11,711 nucleotides of DNA from Achromobacter sp. Its GTDB lineage: Bacteria; Pseudomonadota; Gammaproteobacteria; Burkholderiales; Burkholderiaceae_B. The stretch spans positions 4,764 through 16,474 of the forward strand of contig DMTA01000242.1 in assembly GCA_003454835.1 (NCBI GenBank), written 5' to 3'. The stretch's first letter is position 1. Each line of letters begins with the position of its first letter. Below are positions 1 to 7,800 of this stretch, piece by piece. The notes beneath the pieces are model-generated. The model did no database searches. It saw only the letters and a program-made list of their open reading frames with translations, and was not told where the DNA came from. A program made the position numbers and the translations under genes.

Positions 1-224
1 CCGCCCGGCGGTTGGCCGGGCGCCTGGCCGCTGCACCGACGCCAGGGTTGGCGCGGGTCCGGAGCAGGGGCCAGCCTGCAGAAATGCGCCGTGCCGTTAC
101 CGGACACGAGCGCCTGGGGATTCTAAGTAAGTTGGGGGATGGGGAATATCGAAAATATTCGGCGTTTTCCCGGGTTTACAGGCCGATAACCCCGCGCCGC
201 CCCGCGAGCGGACGAACGGAAATG
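1..224. other. Left-edge stretch without a supportable gene
   Basis: No reading frame here gives a protein I recognise. One plus-strand frame is open from the window edge to a TAA at 124-126, so the last 40 or so codons of a gene starting outside the window are possible, but the translation is low-complexity and rich in Gly, Arg and Pro. A minus-strand frame could also start at a GTG near 107 and run off the edge. The AT-rich patch at 140-160 holds a small dyad, GAATAT (144-149), 5 bases, ATATTC (155-160), which could be an operator or promoter part for a leftward gene beyond the edge. Confidence 0.3.
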
Positions 225-252
225 AAAAAACCCCGTTCGTTGGAACGGGGTT
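225..252 (-). terminator. Intrinsic terminator of the dctPQM operon
   Basis: Read on the minus strand, a 10-bp perfect stem (AACCCCGTTC, loop CAAC, GAACGGGGTT) runs straight into further T residues, giving six T in total at 230-225. It begins 20 bases past the dctM stop codon. The plus-strand direction has no T-tract, so it acts only on leftward transcription. This marks the end of the TRAP operon. Confidence 0.9.
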
Positions 253-272
253 CGTGTGGCGCAAACGCGACG

Positions 273-1574
273 TTACAGCGTCATGTGCAGCGGCAGCCAG
301 GTGGCGATGCCCGGCACCACATAGAGCAGCAGCACGGCGGCGATCATCAGGAAGAACATCGGCAGCGACGCGCGCGCGATGTAGGGCAGCTCGCGCCCGC
401 TCATGCCGGACAGCACGAACAGGTTGAACCCCACCGGCGGCGTGATCTGCGCCATTTCCACCACGAACACGACAAAAATGCCGAACCAGATCAGGTCGAT
501 GTTGGCCGCCTGCACGGTCGGCAGCAGCACGCCCATGGTGAGCACCACGATCGAGATGCCATCGAGAAAGCAGCCGAGCACGATGAAGAACACCATCAGC
601 GCCATGATCAGGCCGAACTGCGACAGGCCCAGTCCGCCGATCCATTCCGCCAGCGCGCGCGGCAAGCCGATATAGCCCATCGCCAGCGTGAGGAACTGCG
701 CGCCCGCCAGGATCAGGGCGATCATGCAGTACAGCCGGGTGGCGCCCAGCAGCGACTGCATGAACGTCGAGCCATTCAGCGACCCCTGCAGCGCCGACAG
801 GATCAGCGCGCCCACCACGCCTACCGCCGCCGCTTCCGTGGCGGTGGCGATGCCGGTGTAGATGGAACCCAGTACGGCGCCGATCAGGAGCAGCACGGGA
901 ATCAGGTGGCGTGAACGCGACAGCTTCTGCATGAAGGTCAGGCCGGGATCCGCCGCCGGCACTTGGCCGGGATTGCGGATGGCCCACCAGGCGATGTAGC
1001 CGCTGAAGAGCAACGCGAGCAGGATGCCGGGAATGATGCCGGCGATGAACAGCTTGGCGATCGACACATCCGCCGCGACTCCGTACACGATCATGATGAT
1101 CGAGGGCGGAATGAGCAGACCCAGCGTGCCCGCGCCGGACAGCGTGCCGAGGATCTTTTCCTCGGGGTAGCCGCGGCGCGTCAGCTCAGGGATGGTCATC
1201 TTGCCGACCGTGGCGCAGGTGGCCGCGGACGAGCCCGACACGGCGGCAAAGATCGCGCAGCCGATCACGTTGGTGTGCAAGAGGCGCCCCGGCAGCCGGT
1301 TCAGCCAGGGCGCAAGCCCCTTGAACAGGTCTTCGGATAGCCGCGTGCGGAACAGGATCTCACCCATCCACAGGAAGAGCGGCAGGGCGGTCAGCGTCCA
1401 GCTGGACGAGGCGCCCCAGATCGTGACGGCCATGGCGTCGCCGGCGGGGCGGCTGGAGAAGATCTCCATGCCGATCCACGCGGTGCCCGCCAGCGTCAGG
1501 CCGACCCAGACCCCGCAACCGAGCAGGACGAAGATCGAAACGACCAATAAGGTAATGACGAGAAGTTCATTCAT
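273..1574 (-). CDS. dctM: TRAP transporter large permease subunit, DctM type
   Basis: This is the 433-residue large membrane subunit of a TRAP transporter, which moves the substrate across the inner membrane using a sodium gradient together with the small subunit DctQ. The protein is almost wholly hydrophobic, with about a dozen membrane segments. Family motifs visible are SGSSAATCATVG (113-124), followed by the TIPEL/RRGY stretch, then GLLIPPSIIMIVYG (152-165), ATATEAAAVG (243-252), GCFLDGISIVVLT (334-346) and EMAQITPPVGFNLFV (373-387). Length is normal for the family. The frame is open further upstream, but the start at 1574 is chosen because it begins with a typical hydrophobic DctM N-terminus (MNELLVITLL) and overlaps the dctQ stop by 8 bases, which suggests translational coupling. 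It is the last gene of the operon. Confidence 0.95.
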   Translation of the reverse strand: MNELLVITLLVVSIFVLLGCGVWVGLTLAGTAWIGMEIFSSRPAGDAMAVTIWGASSSWTLTALPLFLWMGEILFRTRLSEDLFKGLAPWLNRLPGRLLHTNVIGCAIFAAVSGSSAATCATVGKMTIPELTRRGYPEEKILGTLSGAGTLGLLIPPSIIMIVYGVAADVSIAKLFIAGIIPGILLALLFSGYIAWWAIRNPGQVPAADPGLTFMQKLSRSRHLIPVLLLIGAVLGSIYTGIATATEAAAVGVVGALILSALQGSLNGSTFMQSLLGATRLYCMIALILAGAQFLTLAMGYIGLPRALAEWIGGLGLSQFGLIMALMVFFIVLGCFLDGISIVVLTMGVLLPTVQAANIDLIWFGIFVVFVVEMAQITPPVGFNLFVLSGMSGRELPYIARASLPMFFLMIAAVLLLYVVPGIATWLPLHMTL

Positions 1575-2067
1575 GGGTTTGCTGCGAAGTGGCGGCGGCG
1601 ACGCCGCGCGAACGGCGGACCAGCTCATCGACGAGGGCGACGAAGAACAGGACGGTGCCGACGGCCATGGTCGTCTGCGGGATCCAGAGCGGCGTGGCGT
1701 CATTCGACGTCGACACGTCGTTGAACAGCCAGGAGTCGTAGGTCAGTTTGATGCTGAAGAAGGCGAAGGCGGCAGCCAGCAGGCAGCCGACGGCCAACGC
1801 GAAGATGTCCAGCCGGCGGCTGCCGGCGGGATTGAGCGAATTGAGCAGCAGCGTCACACGGATGTGTTCGCCGTGCTTGAAGGTGCTGGCCAGCGCAAGG
1901 AAACCCGCAGCGGCCATGAAGTACCCGGCGTAGGCGTCGGTGCCGGGAATGTTGAAGCTGAGCTGGCGGGCGATGATCGCCGCCAGCACCGAAACGAGCA
2001 CGCCTATCGTGCACAGGCCGGCCAGCAGGCCGGCCGCGCCGTACAGGCTATCTAGAAAACGGCGCAT
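1567..2067 (-). CDS. dctQ: TRAP transporter small permease subunit, DctQ type
   Basis: This 166-residue protein has four predicted membrane segments (roughly residues 8-31, 45-62, 88-112 and 130-148), the layout of the DctQ small subunit. In TRAP systems DctQ forms the membrane complex with DctM and helps dock the periplasmic receptor. Sequence conservation in this family is low, so the call rests on topology, size and position between a clear dctP and a clear dctM. It starts 7 bases after the dctP stop with only a weak ribosome-binding sequence, and its end overlaps dctM, so its translation is probably coupled to its neighbours. After the fourth segment the C-terminal tail is short and charged, as is usual. 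Confidence 0.92.
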   Translation of the reverse strand: MRRFLDSLYGAAGLLAGLCTIGVLVSVLAAIIARQLSFNIPGTDAYAGYFMAAAGFLALASTFKHGEHIRVTLLLNSLNPAGSRRLDIFALAVGCLLAAAFAFFSIKLTYDSWLFNDVSTSNDATPLWIPQTTMAVGTVLFFVALVDELVRRSRGVAAATSQQTHE

Positions 2068-2074
2068 GGCGAAA

Positions 2075-3049
2075 TCACTGCTTCTTGTAGGCGTCGATCA
2101 TGGCCTGGCCGTCCGCCCCGGCCTTCTTGAGCCAGTCTTCAAGCATGCGCTTTCCGATCACGCTCAAGCCTTCTTTGAGCTCAACCGTGGGTTGGATGGT
2201 TTCCATGCCGTTCTTGGCAAGCTCGGCCTGGTACCACTTGTTCTTTTCCTGCGACAGCTTCCAGCCGCGTTCCTCAGCCTGGGCGGCAGCCTTCTTCAGG
2301 GCTTCCTGCGTGGCCGGATCCAGCGCATCGAACGCCTTCTTGTTCACGATGATCGCGTTCTTGGGCAGCCAGGCCTGCGTGTCGTAGAACTTCTTGATGT
2401 ATTCGTACGTCTTGGTGTCGTAGCCGGTGGACGCCGACGACATGTACGAGTCGATCACGCCGGTGGCGAGCGCCTGGGCCAGTTCGGCCTGCTGCACGGT
2501 CACGGGCTGCGCGCCGACCAGTTCAGCGATCTTGGCGGTGACGGGGCTGTAAGCGCGCCACTTCAGGCCCTTCATGTCGTTGATCTGCTTGATGTCCTTG
2601 TTGGCGAAGATGCCCTGGGGCGGCCATGCCACCGCGTACAGCAGCGTCATGCCTTGCGAGGCCAGCTTCTTTTCCAGGAACGGCTTCTGGGCCTGATACA
2701 ACTTGAACGAGGCGTCGTAGCCGGTGGCCAGGAAGGGCAGGCCGTCCAGTTCGTAGATCGGGTCTTCGTTGGCGAAGTTGGTCAGCAGGATCTCGCCGAT
2801 CTGCGCCTGGTTGCCTTGCACCGCGCGCTTGATTTCAGGCGCCTTGTACAGCGAGGCATTGTTGTGCAGCGTGATCTTGAGCTTGCCTTGCGACAGCGAA
2901 TCGACGTCCTTGATGAAGGTCGTCAGGTTCTCGACGTGGAAGTTGCTGGCGGGGTAGGCGCTGGGCAGATCCCACTTGGTCTGGGCCTGTGCGCCCGCGC
3001 TGAATGCCAGGACGATGCTGCCGGTCAACAGCGAGATTTTTTTGTACAT
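2075..3049 (-). CDS. dctP: TRAP transporter periplasmic substrate-binding protein, DctP type
   Basis: This 324-residue extracytoplasmic receptor begins with a signal peptide (MYKKISLLTG, then a hydrophobic stretch ending AQA, likely cleaved after residue 22). The mature part follows the DctP pattern, including the PEIKRAVQGNQAQIGE region (71-86), the LPFLATGYD region (104-112) and GLKWRAYSP (161-169), whose Arg165 matches the conserved arginine that binds the substrate carboxylate in most TRAP receptors. The frame is open upstream to 3151, but the start at 3049 is preferred: it has AAGGA at 3059-3055 five bases upstream and gives a clean signal peptide. Substrate: an organic acid is expected from the arginine. 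Pyroglutamate is the best contextual guess, because B. pertussis DctP6 and DctP7 bind it and a 5-oxoprolinase gene lies nearby. Other monocarboxylates or dicarboxylates remain possible. Confidence 0.94.
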   Translation of the reverse strand: MYKKISLLTGSIVLAFSAGAQAQTKWDLPSAYPASNFHVENLTTFIKDVDSLSQGKLKITLHNNASLYKAPEIKRAVQGNQAQIGEILLTNFANEDPIYELDGLPFLATGYDASFKLYQAQKPFLEKKLASQGMTLLYAVAWPPQGIFANKDIKQINDMKGLKWRAYSPVTAKIAELVGAQPVTVQQAELAQALATGVIDSYMSSASTGYDTKTYEYIKKFYDTQAWLPKNAIIVNKKAFDALDPATQEALKKAAAQAEERGWKLSQEKNKWYQAELAKNGMETIQPTVELKEGLSVIGKRMLEDWLKKAGADGQAMIDAYKKQ

Positions 3050-3102
3050 GGTGGTCCTTCTTTGCGAATGATGAAGACGGGTCTGGCCCGATAGGCATTG
3101 CG

Positions 3103-3135
3103 AAAAAAAGAAAGCGCGGCGCCGCGTCGCGCCGC
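3103..3135 (-). terminator. Terminator-shaped hairpin in the dctP leader
   Basis: On the minus strand, a perfect 7-bp stem (GCGGCGC, loop GACGCG, GCGCCGC; plus-strand 3116-3135) is followed by GCTTTC and then seven T (3109-3103). This is the form of an intrinsic terminator, yet it lies 54 bases upstream of the dctP start and points into it. It may be an attenuator in the dctP leader, the end of a short leftward RNA, or a barrier to read-through if the true dctP promoter lies between it and the gene. No known riboswitch fold was recognised. Confidence 0.5.
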
Positions 3136-3149
3136 CTGAATGCCGTGCC

Positions 3150-3155
3150 ATTCTA
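3150..3155 (-). promoter_or_regulatory. Candidate -10 element for dctPQM
   Basis: The minus strand reads TAGAAT here, five of six matches to the sigma-70 -10 consensus. No good -35 hexamer is seen 16-18 bases upstream, so an activator or a different promoter may be involved. Transcription from it would start near 3143 and give a leader of about 95 bases that contains the hairpin at 3103-3135. Confidence 0.25.
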
Positions 3156-3188
3156 TGTTGCTGTGCGGTAACAAAGCGCGGGAAATCG

Positions 3189-3199
3189 CCGTATTACGG
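3189..3199. promoter_or_regulatory. Short dyad CCGTA-T-TACGG in the divergent dctP/nudC region
   Basis: Perfect 5-bp arms flank a single central base. The core has the form GT-N3-AC, which many GntR-family operators share. It lies upstream of the candidate dctP -10 element, so an operator or activator site is possible. No GntR-type regulator gene is present in the window, so the binder is unknown. Confidence 0.3.
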
Positions 3200-3222
3200 G
3201 TAATTCCTAGGGGGCGATGTTG

Positions 3223-3246
3223 TTCATTGGTTGAAGGTTCAATGAA
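3223..3246. promoter_or_regulatory. Nested inverted repeats between dctP and nudC
   Basis: TTCATTG (3223-3229) and CAATGAA (3240-3246) form a perfect 7-bp inverted repeat with a 10-base spacer. A second, offset dyad, TTGAA-GG-TTCAA, occupies 3231-3242 inside it. The spacing puts the outer half-sites a little over one helical turn apart, as for a dimeric regulator. It lies about 100 bases upstream of the nudC start. The function is inferred only from symmetry and position. Confidence 0.35.
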
Positions 3247-3262
3247 GCCGCAAAGTGTGCGT

Positions 3263-3300
3263 CGCGCGCTTGCGGCAGGCCGTCCGGGGCGCGTTTTTTT
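3263..3300 (+). terminator. Weak terminator-like element in front of nudC
   Basis: CGCGC (3263-3267) can pair with GCGCG (3289-3293), which is followed directly by seven T (3294-3300). The 21-base interior can form only short extra pairs such as CGG/CCG, so the stem is imperfect. It points towards nudC and ends about 43 bases before the start codon. It may end rightward transcription from the divergent region, or act as a leader element of nudC if the promoter lies further upstream. A TAAGAT sequence at 3305-3310 is a possible -10 element downstream of it. Confidence 0.3.
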
Positions 3301-3342
3301 CTTCTAAGATTGCGGAATCGAATAAGCAGTGAAGAGGGTCGC

Positions 3343-4113
3343 GTGAATTTCGTTTTTCGCCGTGATGAGTTGCTGGTCGAAGCATCGTCCAGCGTGTTGC
3401 CGGATTCGGCGTTGTGCGAACGCATTGGCTTGGCCGCCGCGGCCTTGCAGCCGGTCTGGATGGAGACCGGATCCCCATACCGTACGGCCTGCGTCGACCC
3501 CGGTCTTGAAGCGCCCGAAGGCTACGCATTCAAAAAGCTGCGTTCGCTCTTCGGCGTGTTCGACGACGAAGGCATGGCGCTGGCCGGCCGCGCCTATCAG
3601 ATCGCCGAATGGGCGCGCACCCACCGGTTCTGCGGCGCCTGCGGCACGCCGGCCGAACGTGTGGCGCACGAATTCTGCCTGCGGTGCCCGGCCTGTGGCC
3701 TGGCCGCCTACCCGCGCATCTCGCCGGCCATGATGGTGCTGATCCGCAAGGGCGACAGCATCCTGCTGGCGCGCCATGCCAATGGGCCAGCGGCGCGCTA
3801 TACGGCGCTGGCCGGCTTTGTCGAACCTGGCGAAAGCATCGAGCAGACGGTCCATCGCGAGGTCTACGAGGAAGTCGGCCTCAAGGTCGGCAACCTGCAG
3901 TATTTCGGCAGCCAGCCGTGGCCGTTTCCAAATTCGCTGATGGTCGCGTTCACCGCGGACTACGTTTCCGGGGACATACGTATCCAGGAAGACGAGATCG
4001 CCGACGCCCGTTGGTTCGGCCCGGGAGACGAGATGCCCGACATCGCAGCCCGTATTTCCATCGCGGGCTGGCTGATCCGGGCCAATCTGCCGCTGGGGTG
4101 GACCGCGCCGTAA
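3343..4113 (+). CDS. nudC: NAD+/NADH diphosphatase (Nudix hydrolase)
   Basis: NudC cleaves NADH or NAD+ to a nicotinamide mononucleotide plus AMP, and in E. coli it also removes NAD caps from RNA. The protein has an N-terminal domain (about 1-90), then a four-cysteine zinc ribbon with Cys97, Cys100, Cys115 and Cys118, spaced as in E. coli NudC. The Nudix box (158-180) matches the full consensus, with GFVEPGE, then REVYEEVGL. The NADH-pyrophosphatase signature SQPWPFPNS follows at 190-198. The GTG start at 3343 is chosen because AGAGGG lies just upstream and the product is 256 residues, close to the E. coli length of 257; a TTG at 3310 would add 11 residues with no support. An additional cysteine, Cys112, sits in the ribbon. 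It appears monocistronic, with a terminator downstream, and diverges from dctP. A link to the transport genes is not evident. Confidence 0.95.
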   Translation: MNFVFRRDELLVEASSSVLPDSALCERIGLAAAALQPVWMETGSPYRTACVDPGLEAPEGYAFKKLRSLFGVFDDEGMALAGRAYQIAEWARTHRFCGACGTPAERVAHEFCLRCPACGLAAYPRISPAMMVLIRKGDSILLARHANGPAARYTALAGFVEPGESIEQTVHREVYEEVGLKVGNLQYFGSQPWPFPNSLMVAFTADYVSGDIRIQEDEIADARWFGPGDEMPDIAARISIAGWLIRANLPLGWTAP

Positions 4114-4145
4114 GTTCACGTCGCCGTCCGCGCGGGTAGGGGTAT

Positions 4146-4168
4146 TCCCTCAAAATGGGGGATTTTTT
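4146..4168 (+). terminator. Intrinsic terminator of nudC
   Basis: TCCCTC (4146-4151) pairs with GGGGGA (4157-4162), including one G-U pair, around the loop AAAAT. Six T follow immediately (4163-4168). It begins 32 bases after the nudC stop and separates nudC from the MarR/oxoprolinase unit. Confidence 0.7.
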
Positions 4169-4189
4169 GCGGCTTTCGACTATTTTTTA

Positions 4190-4218
4190 TTGATGAAATA
4201 TAGATAAATTATTAGTAT
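4190..4218 (+). promoter_or_regulatory. Candidate promoter of the MarR-type gene
   Basis: TTGATG (4190-4195), a 17-base spacer and TAGTAT (4213-4218) match the sigma-70 hexamers at four of six positions each, with ideal spacing. The whole stretch is strikingly AT-rich compared with its surroundings. Predicted transcription would start near 4225, about 24 bases before the ATG. The palindrome at 4195-4221 covers the spacer and the -10 element. Confidence 0.4.
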
Positions 4219-4221
4219 TTC
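4195..4221. promoter_or_regulatory. 27-bp near-palindrome, probable operator of the MarR-type regulator
   Basis: The half-sites read GAAATA-TAG-ATAA and TTAT-TAG-TATTTC around a central A at 4208. Ten of thirteen positions pair; only the TAG triplets break the symmetry. It ends 27 bases before the ATG of the MarR-type gene and overlaps the candidate promoter. MarR proteins bind as dimers to AT-rich palindromes and often repress their own genes, so autoregulation is the likely role. That the neighbouring protein binds it is inference. Confidence 0.6.
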
Positions 4222-4248
4222 GCTCAGTTAAACCTCGCCGTCCGCCTT

Positions 4249-4758
4249 ATGATCCCCACTTTGATTGCCTCGTCGGCGCATCTTGCCGGCGGCAGCGCGC
4301 CCGATCTTTCCGAGGTGGAGTTCGGCCTCATGATCGCCAGCCACGCGTTCGATCGCTGGACGGTGCGTTGCATGGCGGCTGCGGGCCTGCCGGATCTGAC
4401 GCCCACTGACGTGATGGTGTTTCACCACGTCTACCACCGGGAGCGGCCCAAGAAGCTGGCCGACATCTGCTTCACGCTCAATGTCGAAGACACTCACATC
4501 GTCAGCTATGCGCTAAAGAAATTGGACCGGCTGGGCGTGGTGCGCGGCGAACGCAGCAGCAAGGAAGTCTTCTACAGCGTCACGCCCGAGGGCGCGGCGA
4601 TTCTCAAGCGCTACGGCGAAATCCGCGAGCAATGCCTGACCGCCGGCCTGGATGGCCCGGGCGGGGGCGGACTGGAATTCAGCCGGCAACTGGCGCATAC
4701 GCTGCGGGCGTTGTCCGGCCTGTACGACCAGGCGGCCCGCGCAGCGACATCTCTCTGA
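4249..4758 (+). CDS. MarR-family winged-helix transcriptional regulator
   Basis: This 169-residue protein has the layout of a MarR-type dimeric regulator. An N-terminal helical segment (about 20-48) is followed by a winged helix-turn-helix (about 50-122): [26 protein letters not shown], the likely recognition helix [15 protein letters not shown] (82-96), and the wing around [19 protein letters not shown] (97-115). A C-terminal helix (142-165) would complete the dimer interface. The ATG at 4249 has only a poor ribosome-binding sequence; the next in-frame ATG, at residue 28, would cut into the N-terminal helix, so the first is kept. It lies 88 bases upstream of oplA on the same strand, so control of oplA and of itself is likely. 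The ligand is unknown; 5-oxoproline or glutamate is a guess from context. Confidence 0.85.
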   Translation: MIPTLIASSAHLAGGSAPDLSEVEFGLMIASHAFDRWTVRCMAAAGLPDLTPTDVMVFHHVYHRERPKKLADICFTLNVEDTHIVSYALKKLDRLGVVRGERSSKEVFYSVTPEGAAILKRYGEIREQCLTAGLDGPGGGGLEFSRQLAHTLRALSGLYDQAARAATSL

Positions 4759-4768
4759 ACCCAACATG

Positions 4769-4783
4769 CGGGGCAATGCCCCG
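4769..4783 (+). promoter_or_regulatory. Small hairpin between the MarR-type gene and oplA
   Basis: CGGGGC, loop AAT, GCCCCG forms a perfect 6-bp stem 10 bases after the regulator's stop codon. No T-tract follows, so it is not a standard terminator. In a shared transcript it could set mRNA ends or reduce read-through to oplA. I see no convincing separate promoter for oplA in the remaining 60 bases. Confidence 0.35.
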
Positions 4784-4846
4784 ATCTGTCTGCAACCCGA
4801 CCGTGGCCGAACGCGCTCCGGCGGTTTCTTGTTTTCAAGGACAACT

Positions 4847-7800
4847 ATGAAGTGGCAATTCTGGATTGACCGTGGGGGCACCTTCACCGACATCGTGGCG
4901 CGCCGTCCGGATGGCACGACCACCACCGCGAAGATGCTGTCGGAAAACCCCGAGCAGTACCGCGACGCCGCGGTGGCCGGCATCCGCAAGCTGCTGGGCA
5001 TCGCGCCCGGCCAGCCGGTGCCCGCCGACCAGGTCGAGTGCGTGAAGATGGGCACCACGGTGGCCACCAACGCGCTGCTCGAGCGCAAGGGCGAACGCAC
5101 CTTGCTCGTCACGACGCGCGGTTTCCGCGATGCGCTGCGCATCGCCTATCAGAACCGCCCGCGGCTTTTCGACCGCAATGTGCTGCTGCCCGAGATGCTG
5201 TACGAATCCGTCGTCGAGGCGGACGAGCGCGTCGCGGCGGACGGCGAGGTCATCCAGCCGCTGGACGAAGGCGCGCTGCGCCGCGACATGCAGGCAGCGT
5301 ACGACGACGGCATCCGCGCGGTCGCCATCGTCTTCATGCACGCCTGGCACGCCACCGGCCACGAACAGCAGGCCGCGCGCATCGCCAACGAGATCGGTTT
5401 CACCCAGGTGTCGGTGTCGCACGAGGTCAGCCCGCTGATCAAGTTCGTCTCGCGCGGCGACACGACCGTGGTGGACGCCTACCTGTCGCCCATCCTGAAG
5501 CGCTACGTCGATCAGGTGGCCGGCGAACTGCCAGGCATCCGGCTCATGTTCATGCAGTCTAGCGGCGGTCTGACCGACGCACACCGCTTCCGCGGCAAGG
5601 ACGCGATCCTCTCGGGCCCGGCCGGCGGCATCGTCGGCATGGTCCGCACCAGCGAAATCGCCGGTTTCCCGAAGGTGATCGGCTTTGACATGGGCGGCAC
5701 GTCCACCGACGTGTCGCACTACGCGGGCGAGTTCGAACGCGAATTCGAAACCCAGGTGGCCGGCGTGCGCATGCGCGCGCCGATGATGAGCATCCATACG
5801 GTCGCGGCCGGCGGCGGCTCGATCCTGCATTTCGACGGCGCGCGGCTGCGCGTCGGCCCCGATTCCGCGGGCGCCAATCCGGGACCGGCGTGCTATCGCC
5901 GCGGCGGTCCGCTGGCAGTGACGGACTGCAACGTCCTTCTCGGCAAAATCCAGCCCGATTTCTTCCCCAAGGTGTTCGGACCCGAAGCCAACGAGGCCCT
6001 GGACCGCGACGCCGTGGTCGAACGCTTTTCCGCGATGGCCGACGAAGTGCGCGCCGCCACGGGCCGCGAGATGTCGCCCGAGCAGCTTGCCGAAGGCTTT
6101 CTCGAGATCGCCGTGGGCAACATGGCCGAAGCCATCAAGCGCATCTCGGTGCAGCGCGGCCATGACGTCACCGAGTACGCGCTGACCGTGTTCGGCGGGG
6201 CCGGCGGGCAGCATGCCTGCCTGGTGGCCGACGCGCTGGGCATGACGACAGTGTTCGCGCACCCGCTGGGCGGCGTGTTGTCGGCCTACGGCATGGGCCT
6301 GGCGGACCAAACCGACATGCGCCAGAAGACGGTCGAGAAGGTGCTGGATTCGGCCCTGATGGGCGAGCTGAAGGACGAACTGGATGTGCTGGCTGGCCAG
6401 GCCGTGGGCGAACTGCGCCGTCAGCATGTGGCGCAAGCCGACATCACGGTGCAGCGCCGTCTGCATCTGAAATACCGCGGCACCGACACCGCGCTGGAAG
6501 TGGCGTATTCGGACTTGGATCAGGCCCGCCGCGACTTCGAAGCCGCCTACCGTCAGCGCTATTCGTTCCTGATGCCCAACCGCGAACTCGTGGTCGAGAC
6601 CATCTCGGTCGAGGCAACCGGCGGCGGCGAGCGCGTTGGCGAAGCGTCGACGTCGCGCACCCGCGAGGGCGCATTGGCAGCCCGCCGCGTGGTCAGCATG
6701 TACAGCGCGGGCGCCTGGCGCGACACGCCGCTGTACGTGCGCGAAGACATGGCCGGCGGCGATGTGGTTGCAGGCCCCGCGATCATTTCCGAGCCCAACC
6801 AGACCACGGTCGTCGAGCCCGGCTGGCAGGCCGAACTGACGGCGCAGGATCATTTCGTGATCCGCCGCGTGGAAGCGCGCCGCGAGCAGCGCAAGGTCGG
6901 CACGCAGGCGGATCCTGTCATGCTCGAGGTCTTCAACAACCTCTTCATGTCGATCGCCGAGCAGATGGGCTACCGTCTGCAGAACACGGCGTACTCGGTC
7001 AATATCAAGGAACGCCTGGACTTCTCTTGCGCCATCTTCGATGCGCAGGCCCGCCTGATCGCCAATGCGCCGCACATGCCGGTGCACCTGGGTTCCATGG
7101 GCGAGTCCGTGCGCACGGTCATGAACGCCAATGCCGGCAAGATGATGCCCGGCGACGCATACGTCGTGAATGATCCGTACCACGGCGGCACGCACTTGCC
7201 TGACGTCACGGTCATCACGCCGGTGTTCGACAAGGCGGGGCGCGAGATTCTGTTCTACGTGGGATCGCGCGGCCACCACGCCGATATCGGCGGCACCACG
7301 CCCGGCTCCATGCCGCCGGATTCCAAGACGGTCGAAGACGAAGGCGTGCTGTTCACGAACTTCCAGCTCGTCAAGAACGGCGAGTTCCGCGAAGCGGCCG
7401 CGCGTGGGATCCTCGGGTCGGGCCGCTGGCCGGCGCGCAACCCCGATCAGAACATCGCCGACATGCATGCGCAGATCGCCGCCAACGAAAAGGGCGTGCA
7501 GGAACTCTTGCGCATGTGCGACCACTTCGGTCTGGACGTCGTGCGCGCCTACATGGGCCACGTGCAGGACAACGCCGAAGAGGCGGTGCGCCGCGTGATT
7601 TCGGTGCTGAAGGATGGCAGCTACGAGTACCCGCTGGACAACGGCGCGGTCATTCGCGTGGCCGTACGGGTGGACACCGAAGCGCGCAGCGCGGTGGTGG
7701 ACTTCACCGGCACGTCGGCGCAGTTGGACAACAACTTCAACGCGCCGGGCGCGATCGCCGTAGCCGCCGTGCTGTACGTGTTTCGCACGATGGTCAACGA

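Noticed and set aside
12..914. A 300-codon plus-strand open frame opposite dctM
   Set aside because: The product is low-complexity, rich in His, Gln, Arg and Asp, and lies antisense to a well-supported membrane protein gene. It is a shadow frame.
3206..3211. CCTAGG palindrome in the dctP/nudC region
   Set aside because: It is only six bases, does not extend, and has no partner, so it was not treated as a separate site.
3103..3300. A known riboswitch class in the dctP or nudC leader
   Set aside because: The leaders are short, and I recognise no conserved riboswitch core. Only the hairpins and T-tracts can be supported.
3304..4119. A minus-strand frame opposite nudC of similar length
   Set aside because: nudC carries the full zinc ribbon, Nudix box and SQPWPFP signature. 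The opposite frame shows no recognisable domain and no ribosome-binding site.
4652..4846. N-terminal extension of the 5-oxoprolinase upstream of 4847
   Set aside because: It would overlap the MarR-type gene, has no family similarity, and a good ribosome-binding site precedes the ATG at 4847.
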